Assembly: GCF_003751945.1 (NCBI RefSeq)
Contig: NZ_RJKL01000001.1
Span: 6,138,001 to 6,202,000 of the forward strand
DNA from: Couchioplanes caeruleus
GTDB taxonomy: Bacteria; Actinomycetota; Actinomycetes; Mycobacteriales; Micromonosporaceae
DNA length: 64,000 nt
Reading direction: 5' to 3'
Below are positions 19,024-26,425 of this stretch, in pieces; the first letter of the stretch is position 1; each line of letters opens with the position of its first letter. Below the pieces are notes generated by a model. That model was not told the DNA's origin, did no database searches, and saw nothing but the letters and a program-made list of their open reading frames with translations. The translations under genes were made by a program, and so were the position numbers.

Positions 19024-19275
19024 GTGGGAGACCTGCTCATCCATACCGACCTCAATCCCGCCAACCTGATCGTGACACCGGATGGTCTCCGGATCGTCGA
19101 CTGGGCCTTCGCTACCAAGGCGGCACCGTGGGTTGAGCCGGCCATGCTCGTCCCATGGCTGAACGGCAGCGGTCACACCCCTGAGCAGGCCGAAATTCGA
19201 GCCGCTGATCGATGCGAACAGCCCTCCAGAGGTCCTTCACTCCTGCCGCCTCACGGCGATGGGGTCAGAGCGTGA
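19024..19275 (+). pseudogene. Fragment of an aminoglycoside-phosphotransferase-fold kinase
   Basis: The frame encodes GDLLIHTDLNPANLIVTPDG and IVDWAFATKAAPWVEPAML, the catalytic loop (HxDxxxxN) and metal-binding Asp segment of APH/choline-kinase-type phosphotransferases, ending in GHTPEQAE. The whole N-lobe (about 150 residues) is missing and the sequence after 19205 no longer resembles the family. No start with a ribosome-binding site is present. I regard it as a relic left in an accessory island. Confidence 0.7.
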
Positions 19276-19379
19276 GTGGGGTCAGGTCCAGTGACGGGTG
19301 GCCGCTGTGGACCTCGGTGGTGATCGTGGCCTCGCGCTTGGGCCCGAGGCAGGCAGCCGGCGGGTGGAAGAACCGGTGT

Positions 19380-20117
19380 TCAGGCGCGGGGGCGCAGGAC
19401 GTAAGCGGTGTAGGAGTAGTCCCGGCCGTGGGCGGCCCGCACGGTGATCTCCTCCGCGACCTGCGCGAGAAGGTCCTCCGCCACGCCCTCGCGTCGCAGT
19501 TCGTCAATGCGGGCGGCCAGCGGCCGGTAGTAGTCGTCCCAGTCGGACTCGGGCAGCACGTACATCGCGCAGACCTGCCAACCGGCGCGCTGGGCCGCCT
19601 CGACGTTGCTCGCGGTGGTACGCATGGCGGGGTAGCCGGCATTCCAGAACGCCCGCGCACCCGGTGCCGGGTCCGGCGTCGACCACTCCGCCTCCGTCAA
19701 CACCAGCGCGCCGGCCGGCGCGAGCAGCGGCCGCCACGCCGCCAGGGCCGCGTCGAAGCCGATGACGTAGGCGGAACCCTCTGCCCACAGCAGGTCGACG
19801 GAACCGGCGCGTACCGGCAGGTGGTCCATGGAGGCGGCCAGCGTCGTGACGCGGTCACTCACGCCGGCCGAGCGGGCGCGCTCGGCCAGGGCCTGCAGAA
19901 AGGGCACGTGCAGATCCACCCCGGTCACCTGCCCGCTGGTGAGCTGGGCGAGCAGAACCGTGGCCGGCCCCGTGCCGCACCCCACGTCGAGGATCGACGG
20001 CTCCTCCGGCAGTGCGCCGACGAGCTGCAGGAGCAGCCGCGTGGTGGCCACGGAGCCGGGCGCTTCCCGAGGCAGGTCCCGGTGGGCTCGCCAGAACACG
20101 TCCGTCAGATCGGTCAC
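19380..20117 (-). CDS. Class I SAM-dependent methyltransferase
   Basis: A 245-residue methyltransferase with the Rossmann SAM-binding motif ILDVGCGTGPATVLLAQ at about residues 42-58, the acidic strand-2 end VTGVDLH, and WAEGSAYVIGFD as motif 3/4. The tail (SDWDDYYRPLAARIDEL) resembles small-molecule methyltransferases with a 'DUF/UbiE-like' core; the substrate is unknown. GTG 20117 has a -10-like CAGCGT 6 nt upstream. It is the only intact gene between the two HhH-GPD sequences and is embedded among gene fragments, so it may be cargo of the same transferred segment. Confidence 0.82.
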   Translation of the reverse strand: MTDLTDVFWRAHRDLPREAPGSVATTRLLLQLVGALPEEPSILDVGCGTGPATVLLAQLTSGQVTGVDLHVPFLQALAERARSAGVSDRVTTLAASMDHLPVRAGSVDLLWAEGSAYVIGFDAALAAWRPLLAPAGALVLTEAEWSTPDPAPGARAFWNAGYPAMRTTASNVEAAQRAGWQVCAMYVLPESDWDDYYRPLAARIDELRREGVAEDLLAQVAEEITVRAAHGRDYSYTAYVLRPRA

Positions 20118-20159
20118 GACCGCACGCTGTCACGGCGTTGCATCCGACGCAAAGGCTTA

Positions 20160-20374
20160 AACGCAGATTCCGGCCGGTTTCGGTTGACCATGCCGAAGGC
20201 GAAGCGGCCGCCATACTGCGAAGATCGTTCTTCCAAGAGGCGAGCCTGGTCCTCAACAACGAGCCCTGCCAGGGGCCTTACGACTGCGACGTCTCCGTTC
20301 CGCAGATGCTGCCACCAGGCAAAATTCTGCACGTGTATGTCCGGTACCCCGACGGCCCGACTGGGACGCCGCCG
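20160..20374 (+). pseudogene. Fragment of a DddA/SCP1.201-like nucleic-acid deaminase toxin domain
   Basis: The frame reads VDHAEGEAAAILRRSF, then LVLNNEPCQGPYDCDVSVPQ and MLPPGKILHVYVRYPDG. This is the catalytic half of SCP1.201-like (DddA-type) deaminases: HxE on the first helix (His 20189, Glu 20195) and PCx5C (Cys at 20267 and 20285), the zinc ligands, followed by the LPPG...VYV strand. The N-terminal strands and any export or toxin scaffold are missing, no start with a ribosome-binding site exists, and no immunity gene is seen. The frame runs straight into the HhH-GPD fragment. Composition is less GC-rich than the surroundings. Confidence 0.65.
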
Positions 20375-20692
20375 GAGGTCTGCCGGGCGCTGGTCGGCGG
20401 CTACGACGGCGACGCGGCCAATCTCTGGCGGGACGCCGCCGACGCCCACGAGCTGCTCAAGCGGGTCGCGGCGCTGCCCGGCTTCGGCAAGCAGAAGTCG
20501 CAGATCTTCGTCGCGCTGCTCGGCAAGCAGTGCGGCGTCCAGCCGCCCGGCTGGCGGGAGGCCGCGGGCGCGTACGGCGAGGAGGGTTCGCACCGCTCGG
20601 TGGCCGACATCGTCGACGGCGACTCGCTGGCGCGGGTGCGTTCCTTCAAGATAGAGATGAAGGCGGCTGCGAAGAGCGCGTCAGCAGGCTGA
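20375..20692 (+). pseudogene. 3' fragment of a native HhH-GPD gene
   Basis: From EVCR onward the frame matches residues 88-191 of the intact HhH-GPD protein at 18408-18983 at roughly two of three positions, including LPGFGKQK, QIFVALLGKQ and GVQPPGWREAAGAYGEEGS. The first 87 residues are absent; in their place is the deaminase fragment. Codon use is as GC-rich as the core genes. The most economical reading is an ancestral resident gene cut by insertion of foreign DNA. Its last 47 bp overlap the convergent GGDEF-EAL gene. Confidence 0.75.
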
Positions 20693-23030
20693 GCATCTGC
20701 GACGGGGGCAGGGGCTCGGCGAAGAGGTAGCCCTGGCCGATGCCGCAGCCGAGCAGTTGCAGCTCGGCGGCCTGCTCGGTGGTCTCGATGCCCTCGGCGA
20801 CCGTGGTCAGGTGCAGCGCGTGGCTCAGCCGCAGGATCGCCTCGGTGATGCCGGCGCCCTCCGGCGTGCCGTTCAGCTCCGCCACGAAGCTGCGGTCGAT
20901 CTTCAGGATGTCGACCGGCAGTCGGGTGAGGTAGTGCAGCGAGGAGTAGCCCGTGCCGAAGTCGTCGATCGCCACGCGGATGCCGTGCGCGCGGAACTCG
21001 GCGAGCATGGTGGTGCCCGCTACGTCGTCGACCAGCGCCGACTCGGTGATCTCGAGGACCAGGCGGCCCGGTTCCAGGCCGGTGAGCTGAAGCACGGCGA
21101 GCACGTCGTGCACCAGCGTCGGTTCCTGCAACTGGCGGGGCGACAGGTTGACGCTGACGTACGTGTCGCCGCCCCACGAGGCAACCTGCGCGCACGCCTC
21201 CCGCAGGACCCACAGGCCGAGGGTGTTGATCGTGCCGTTGCGCTCGGCGATCGGGATGAACCGGGCCGGGGAGACCACGCCGAGCTCCGGGTGCTGCCAG
21301 CGGACCAGCGCCTCGACGCCGACCGGGCGGCTGTCGGAGAGGTCCACCAGCGGCTGGTAGAGCACGGTCAGCTCGTCGCGCTCCAGGGCGCCGGTGAGGT
21401 CGTCGCCGAGCTGGGCGTCGGCCGCGCGGCCGTCGATCATCGACGGGTCGTACAGCTGGGCGCCGTGCGTGCCCAGGTCCTTGGCCTGGTACATCGCGAT
21501 GTCGGCGCGGCGCAGCAGTTCCTTGGGCGTGTCGCCGGGGCGGGTCGTGGCCACGCCGACGCTCGCGCGCACCGGCACGGTGTCGTCGCCGAGGCACACC
21601 GGCGAGGCCGCGGCGGTGGCGAGGATCCGCTGGGCGGCCGCCAGGGCCGAGTCGGCGTCGGGGACGTCGGTGAGCAGGACGACGAACTCGTCGCCGCCGA
21701 TGCGGGCCGCCACGTCCTCGGCGCGGACCGAGGAGGCCAGGATCTCGGCGAAGCTGGTCAGCATCGCGTCGCCGGCGGCGTGCCCGTACGCGTCGTTGAC
21801 CAGCTTGAAGTCGTCGAGGTCGATGAGCAGCAGCGCCACGTCCGCGCGGTTGCCCACCGTGCGGGCGAGCCGGTCCTCGAGGCCGGCCCGGTTGGCCAGG
21901 CCGGTCAGTGCGTCGTGCAGTGCCAGCCGCTGCAACTCGTACTCGCGCTGCCGCAGTTTGGTCTCGATCTGCTGGCGGCGCTCGATGTCGAGGCGCAGCG
22001 CGGCGGTGGCCGCGTCCACCTTGCTCATCGCCCGGTTCCGGGCGCCGGTGAGGATGCCGACCAGCGCCGTCAGCAGCAGGGTGATGGTCAGCCCGAGAGC
22101 CCACGCCGAGCCCACGATGCCCCGGTCGGTCTCGGCGAGCAGCCGGTCGGTCGGGTGGACCTCCAGCCGCCACATCCGCAGCCCGGCGGGGATGTAGGCG
22201 GTGCGGCTCAGTGTCGCCGAGGGCCGTGCCTGGTCCGCGGTCGCCTGGGCGACCACCCGGTCGCTCGCGGCGGCCGGGTCGGCCAGCTCGGCGGTCACCG
22301 CACCGTGCGCCTGTGCCCGCAGCGTCTCGTTGAGCAGGTCGCCGCCGTGCACGCCCAGGCTCAGCCACCCGCGGATCGGGCCGTTCTTGAAGTACACCGG
22401 CACGGCCAGCGTGAACGACTGCTGCTGCTCGGCGACGGGCAGATTCCGGTCGGCCGGGAAGACGTACGCCCGGCTCACCGCTAGCCCGCCGACGATCCGG
22501 GCCTCGTCCAGGGTCTCGTCGGCCTCGGGCGTGCTGTTGAGATCCCAGCCCGTCGTGACCGGCTGGCCGTCGAACGACTTGGTGAACACGACGAAGGTGT
22601 GCTCGATGCCGGTGCCCACCGGCTTCAGCTTCAGGTCCGGTGCGCCCTTGCCCCGCCAGTACTCCTCGAGCATCGCGACGCCGGTGTCCTGCGAGGAGAC
22701 CACGAAGGCGAGCGACGTCGCGCCGGGCAGGCGGCGGTTGCTGACCTTGGAGGTGATCCAGGTGAAGTGCTCGGCGTTGAGGTCGTCCTGGGCGCCGAGC
22801 GCGATCGCCACGTCGGCGAGCGTGTCGCCGTACCGCTGCAGCTCGTTGGCGATGGCCCGGTTGAGGTCGCTCGTGTACCGGTCCATGAGCTGCGCGGCGT
22901 AGCGCTGCTCGGTGCCGTGGGCGCCCCGCGCGGCACCCCACGACGCGGCGATGCCGGTGAGCGCGACCACGACCACGATCGCGACGCCGGACCACCGGCG
23001 CCGCTTCAGGACGGGCGTACTCGTCAGCAC
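20646..23030 (-). CDS. Membrane CHASE-GGDEF-EAL cyclic-di-GMP enzyme
   Basis: A 794-residue bifunctional c-di-GMP protein. A TM helix (about 14-32) precedes an extracellular CHASE sensor (TTGWDLNSTPEADETLDEA, FTLAVPVYFKNG), a second TM lies at about 315-340, then GGDEF (about 385-545; intact RIGGDEF) and EAL (about 560-785; intact VGVEALVRW plus NLSPRQL, DDFGTGYSSL and KIDRSFV). Both catalytic signatures are complete, so both diguanylate cyclase and phosphodiesterase activity are possible. The start is GTG 23030 without a strong ribosome-binding site. It lies divergent from the DUF3099 gene and overlaps the HhH-GPD fragment tail to tail. Confidence 0.92.
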   Translation of the reverse strand: MLTSTPVLKRRRWSGVAIVVVVALTGIAASWGAARGAHGTEQRYAAQLMDRYTSDLNRAIANELQRYGDTLADVAIALGAQDDLNAEHFTWITSKVSNRRLPGATSLAFVVSSQDTGVAMLEEYWRGKGAPDLKLKPVGTGIEHTFVVFTKSFDGQPVTTGWDLNSTPEADETLDEARIVGGLAVSRAYVFPADRNLPVAEQQQSFTLAVPVYFKNGPIRGWLSLGVHGGDLLNETLRAQAHGAVTAELADPAAASDRVVAQATADQARPSATLSRTAYIPAGLRMWRLEVHPTDRLLAETDRGIVGSAWALGLTITLLLTALVGILTGARNRAMSKVDAATAALRLDIERRQQIETKLRQREYELQRLALHDALTGLANRAGLEDRLARTVGNRADVALLLIDLDDFKLVNDAYGHAAGDAMLTSFAEILASSVRAEDVAARIGGDEFVVLLTDVPDADSALAAAQRILATAAASPVCLGDDTVPVRASVGVATTRPGDTPKELLRRADIAMYQAKDLGTHGAQLYDPSMIDGRAADAQLGDDLTGALERDELTVLYQPLVDLSDSRPVGVEALVRWQHPELGVVSPARFIPIAERNGTINTLGLWVLREACAQVASWGGDTYVSVNLSPRQLQEPTLVHDVLAVLQLTGLEPGRLVLEITESALVDDVAGTTMLAEFRAHGIRVAIDDFGTGYSSLHYLTRLPVDILKIDRSFVAELNGTPEGAGITEAILRLSHALHLTTVAEGIETTEQAAELQLLGCGIGQGYLFAEPLPPSQMLSLLTRSSQPPSSLS

Positions 23031-23104
23031 GCTGTACTTGATCGGCCGTCGCCGCCCGGACTTGAACGACAGGCGCCGGGTGGTCTGCGAACCGCCCGCG
23101 GTGC

Positions 23105-23110
23105 GAGGAT
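23105..23110 (+). promoter_or_regulatory. -10-like GAGGAT, leaderless start for the DUF3099 gene
   Basis: GAGGAT is followed by exactly 6 nt and GTG 23117. Confidence 0.3.
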
Positions 23111-23116
23111 GGGTCG

Positions 23117-23467
23117 GTGAAGAAGCAGCCGGAGCGGCCGGTGCTGATCACCGACGCCGCCCGCAGCCAAGAAGATCAACTCCGTAGCCGACAGATCCGT
23201 TATGTGACGATGATGGGCGTCCGTGCCGGTTGTCTGATCCTCGGGGCCGTGCTGATCAGTACCGAACCCCCGCTGCTCCCGCTCTGGCTGATCCTCTGCG
23301 CGGCCGGCATGGTCTTCCTGCCCTGGGCCGCGGTCCTGATCGCCAACGACCGCCCGCCCAAGAGCAAGGCCCACCCGGACGTCCCGCGGCCGCAGCCGGC
23401 CCCGCGCGCCGTCACGGAGCACCCGGACGACCCCGCCACCCATCGCACCATCGACGCCGAGCCCTGA
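23117..23467 (+). CDS. DUF3099 family membrane protein
   Basis: A 116-residue protein with an N-terminal ITDAARSQEDQLRSRQIRYV segment, two TM helices (about 34-50 and 55-75) and a hydrophilic Pro-rich C-terminal tail, the layout of the actinobacterial DUF3099 family. Function unknown. It is transcribed divergently from the c-di-GMP enzyme gene with 86 bp between the starts. Confidence 0.8.
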   Translation: MKKQPERPVLITDAARSQEDQLRSRQIRYVTMMGVRAGCLILGAVLISTEPPLLPLWLILCAAGMVFLPWAAVLIANDRPPKSKAHPDVPRPQPAPRAVTEHPDDPATHRTIDAEP

Positions 23468-23483
23468 GCGAGCAGCGAGCACG

Positions 23484-24365
23484 CTAGGGGCGCGCGCCGA
23501 CCCGTTGCACGGCCGCGGCGCCGAGTGCGGCGCCGGCCGTCAGCGCCGCCTCCGGCTCCGCGCCGGAACACCAGGCCCGGAGCAGGCCCGCCGCGAAGGC
23601 GTCACCCGCACCGGTCGGATCCAGCGACGGTACGCGGACACCCGCCACCAACCGCGACACCCCGTCGCGAGTTGCCCATACCGCACCGTCGCCCCCGCGC
23701 TTGACGACCACGTTGCGGGCGGAGGAGGTGAGGATCGCCGCCTGCCGCTCCGGCGCGCCGGGACCGGCGAGGACCTCCGCCTCGTCCGCGTTGCAGAGCA
23801 GCAGGTCGATTCCCCGTACCAGCTCCAGGAAGTCGCCCGAGTGCCGCAGCGGCGCCGCGGAGGCCGCGTCGACGCTGGTCGTCAGGCCGCGCGAGCGGGC
23901 CGCCGCGAGCGCCGCGAGCCCGCCCGGCCGGGATCCGGCGTGCAGCAGCGGATACCCCGACAGATGCAGGTGCCCGGCGCCGGGTGCGGCCTCGACCGCG
24001 GCCGTGACGTCGGCCGGTGCCAGCAGCAGCGCCGCGCCGCGGTCGGTGATCATCGTCCGCTCGTCGGGGGTGCTGAGCACGACCACGCTGCCGGTCGCCG
24101 CGCCCGGGTGGTGCCGCACGTCGCACCGCACCCCGGCCTCGACCAGCTCGGCCACCCGCTCCCGGCCACCGGCGTCGTCGCCGACCGCCGCGACCAGGGT
24201 CACGGACGCGCCGGCGTGGGCGAGCCAGGCGGCCGTGTTCGCCGCCTGCCCGCCCCCGCCGACCCGGATCCGAGCGTCGGTGTCCGACCCGGTGGCCAGT
24301 GGCCCGGCCCGCACCACCAGCACGTCGGTGACCAGGTCACCGACGACAATCACGCCCTCGCTCAT
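23484..24365 (-). CDS. psuK: PfkB-family sugar kinase, probable pseudouridine kinase
   Basis: A 293-residue ribokinase-fold enzyme. GGGGQAANTAAWLAHAGA near residue 36 is the first PfkB signature and DPTGAGDAFAAGLL near residue 249 the second, with the catalytic Asp in the GAGD anion hole. Its ATG overlaps the psuG stop as ATGA, so I assign it as the kinase that phosphorylates pseudouridine to its 5'-phosphate for PsuG. By sequence alone another nucleoside or sugar kinase cannot be excluded. Confidence 0.85.
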   Translation of the reverse strand: MSEGVIVVGDLVTDVLVVRAGPLATGSDTDARIRVGGGGQAANTAAWLAHAGASVTLVAAVGDDAGGRERVAELVEAGVRCDVRHHPGAATGSVVVLSTPDERTMITDRGAALLLAPADVTAAVEAAPGAGHLHLSGYPLLHAGSRPGGLAALAAARSRGLTTSVDAASAAPLRHSGDFLELVRGIDLLLCNADEAEVLAGPGAPERQAAILTSSARNVVVKRGGDGAVWATRDGVSRLVAGVRVPSLDPTGAGDAFAAGLLRAWCSGAEPEAALTAGAALGAAAVQRVGARP

Positions 24366-25330
24366 TGCGGCAGTGCGAATCCGAGTGCCGCGTGCGCCGG
24401 GGTGGCCGCGGCCGCGATCTGGGCGGCCAGGGCGGCGTTGCGCAGGATGATGCGGACGTTGACTTCCAGGCTCTTGCCCTGCGTGCTGCTGTGGAAGTGC
24501 GCCAGCAGGAACGGGGTGACCGCTTTGCCGGTGACGCCGTCGCGCGCCAGCAGCTCGAGGCCCTCGGCCAGAGTCCGGTCGTGCAGGGCCGGGTCGAGCT
24601 GCTCGTCGGTCGGCAGCGGGTTGCCCAGCACCAGCGCGCCCTCGGCGACGCCCTGTTCCTCCCGCGCCGCCATCGCCGCGGCGACCGCCCGGGGGGAGTC
24701 GAGCTGCCAGTCGACGTCGAAGCCGCCGTCGGTCACGAAGAAGCCGGGGAAGCGGCGGGTGCCGTACCCGGCGACGGACACGCCCAGCGTCTCCAGGCGC
24801 TCGAGGGTGGCGCCCACGTCGAGGATCGACTTGACGCCGGCGCAGACCACGACGATCGGGGTCCGCGCGAGGGTGGTCAGGTCCGCCGACTCGTCGAACG
24901 TCGTGTTCGCCTCCCGGTGCACCCCGCCGAGGCCGCCGGTGGCGAACACGCCGATGCCGGCCGCCGCGGCGACCGCGCTGGTCGCGGCCACGGTCGTGGC
25001 GCCGTCCGCGCCGGTGGCGGCGGCGACCGCCAGGTCGCGTACGGACAGCTTGGCGACCCCGTCGGCACCCGCGAGATGCTCGATCTGGGCATCCTCCAGG
25101 CCGACGACGAGCTCGCCGCCGATCATGCCGATGGTGGCGGGCACGGCGCCGTTGTCGCGCACGGTCTGTTCGATCTCGCGGGCGACGCGCAGGTTGTCGG
25201 GCCGGGGCAGCCCGTGCGAGACGATCGTGCTCTCCAGCGCCACCACCGGGTGGCCGTCACGGCGGGCCCGGGTCACATGGTCGCCGTATCGGATGGTGAA
25301 GCGGCCCACCGGCCGCGTGGAATCGGTCAC
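24362..25330 (-). CDS. psuG: Pseudouridine-5'-phosphate glycosidase
   Basis: A 322-residue PsuG (IndA/YeiN family). It reversibly splits pseudouridine 5'-phosphate into uracil and ribose-5-phosphate. Family blocks are clear: VALESTIVSHGLPRPDN, VPATIGMIGGELVVGL, TTVAATSAVAAAAGI, FATGGLGGVHREANTTFDESADL and VVCAGVKSILDVGATLERLET. GTG 25330 is preferred because TACCGT lies 7 nt upstream; ATG 25333 directly before it is the alternative. The gene overlaps psuK, forming a complete pseudouridine-catabolism pair. It is divergent from the DUF3039 gene. Confidence 0.93.
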   Translation of the reverse strand: MTDSTRPVGRFTIRYGDHVTRARRDGHPVVALESTIVSHGLPRPDNLRVAREIEQTVRDNGAVPATIGMIGGELVVGLEDAQIEHLAGADGVAKLSVRDLAVAAATGADGATTVAATSAVAAAAGIGVFATGGLGGVHREANTTFDESADLTTLARTPIVVVCAGVKSILDVGATLERLETLGVSVAGYGTRRFPGFFVTDGGFDVDWQLDSPRAVAAAMAAREEQGVAEGALVLGNPLPTDEQLDPALHDRTLAEGLELLARDGVTGKAVTPFLLAHFHSSTQGKSLEVNVRIILRNAALAAQIAAAATPAHAALGFALPQ

Positions 25331-25475
25331 CATGGCAACGGTACGGCCCCGCCGCAGGCCGTTGTCGTTGGACCGAGCAAGCGTGAGGTGTCAGACTTGC
25401 AGGTTGGAGCTTCCGCCGCGGAGGCCGGGGGGCTCGCGGTGGGCAGGACTTTTGTATCGACGAGAGGCAGACGCC

Positions 25476-25694
25476 GTGAGCACGCAGATCCTCGAGCGCC
25501 CGGAGACGAAGGACGCGGACACCGGGCCGGAGATGTTCCACTACGTGCGCAAGGAGAAGATCGCCGAGAGTGCCGTCATGGGTACGTTCGTGGAGGCGCT
25601 GTGCGGGGAGAAGTTTCCGGTGACGAAGTCGCCGAAGCCGGGCTCGCCCGTGTGCCCGCAGTGCAAGGAGATCTACGAGTCGATGCAGGCCTGA
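25476..25694 (+). CDS. DUF3039 family protein
   Basis: A 72-residue protein of the actinobacterial DUF3039 family. It ends in VCPQCKEIYESMQA and carries another Cys in EALCGEKFPVTKSP, so it probably binds a metal ion through Cys residues. MFHYVRKEKIAESAVMGTFVEALCG is the conserved core. Function unknown. GTG 25476 is the first start with the family N-terminus and has GAGAGG about 7 nt upstream. The downstream TRIC gene begins 16 bp after the stop. Confidence 0.85.
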   Translation: MSTQILERPETKDADTGPEMFHYVRKEKIAESAVMGTFVEALCGEKFPVTKSPKPGSPVCPQCKEIYESMQA

Positions 25695-25710
25695 TCGGGG
25701 AAAACGTCGC

Positions 25711-26325
25711 GTGACGGGAAGCTACAGTCTGCTCGTCGCGGACCTGATCGGTGTGGCGGTCTTCGCGGCCTCCGGCGCCAGCGCCGCGGTCGCCAAGCGG
25801 CTCGACCTGTTCGGCGTGGCGTTCGTCGGGTTCCTGGCGGCGCTCGGCGGCGGCATCCTGCGCGATCTCGTGATCGGCGCGGTGCCGCCCCTGGCCTTCT
25901 CCGACTGGCGCTACGCCATCACGGCCGTCGTCGCCTCCCTGGCCGTCTTCTGGCTGCACCCCCAGCTCAACCGGCTGCGGCGTACGGTGCTGCTGCTCGA
26001 CGCGGCCGGCCTCGGCCTCTTCACGGTGACCGGCACGCTCAAGGCGCTCGACGCCGGCGTGCCGCCGGTGGGCGCGTGCCTGGTGGGAATGCTCACGGGT
26101 ATCGGCGGCGGCCTGGCCCGCGACCTGGTCACCGCGGAGATCCCGGCGGTTCTGCAGCGGGACATCTATGCGGTGGCCGCCCTCGGCGGTGCCGTCGCGG
26201 TCACCGTCCTGAGCTGGCTCGACGTCGCCGACCCGATCACCCTGGCCGCCGCGGCGGCCGGCGTGACGGGGGTACGGCTGCTCGCCCTGTACCGCCGGTG
26301 GTCGGCGCCGGTGGCCGTGCCGTAG
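25711..26325 (+). CDS. TRIC-like (UPF0126) cation channel protein
   Basis: A 204-residue membrane protein with two homologous three-helix halves: DLIGVAVFAASGASAAVAKRLDLFGVAFVGFLAALGGGILRD and DAAGLGLFTVTGTLKALDAG...GMLTGIGGGLARD. This duplicated GGG-R-D pattern defines the bacterial trimeric intracellular cation (TRIC/YadS) family, which forms potassium- and sodium-permeable pores. Seven TM segments are expected. GTG 25711 has GGGGAAAA about 6 nt upstream. Probably co-transcribed with the DUF3039 gene. Confidence 0.88.
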   Translation: MTGSYSLLVADLIGVAVFAASGASAAVAKRLDLFGVAFVGFLAALGGGILRDLVIGAVPPLAFSDWRYAITAVVASLAVFWLHPQLNRLRRTVLLLDAAGLGLFTVTGTLKALDAGVPPVGACLVGMLTGIGGGLARDLVTAEIPAVLQRDIYAVAALGGAVAVTVLSWLDVADPITLAAAAAGVTGVRLLALYRRWSAPVAVP

Positions 26326-26394
26326 TCGGTCCGTCGCTCGCCCCGGGCGGTCATGCCGCGGGGGCGTGAACGCCTTCCGCCGCTATGCTTGGTC

Positions 26395-26420
26395 CGCCTC
26401 CGCGGAATGCCGCGGAGGCG
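26395..26420 (+). promoter_or_regulatory. Hairpin that buries the helicase ribosome-binding site
   Basis: Perfect 11-bp arms CGCCTCCGCGG and CCGCGGAGGCG around AATG. The right arm contains the GGAGG used by GTG 26426. It may instead act as a terminator for the TRIC gene, which ends 69 bp upstream. Confidence 0.55.
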
Positions 26421-26425
26421 TTTGT

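Noticed and set aside
19265..19379. Possible C-terminal coding remnant on the minus strand next to the methyltransferase
   Set aside because: The peptide is short and matches nothing I recognise; it may be part of the decayed island but cannot be supported as a feature.
20401..23151. A 916-codon frame overlapping the GGDEF-EAL gene
   Set aside because: It is a different frame of the same strand; only the 794-residue frame holds the GGDEF and EAL motifs.
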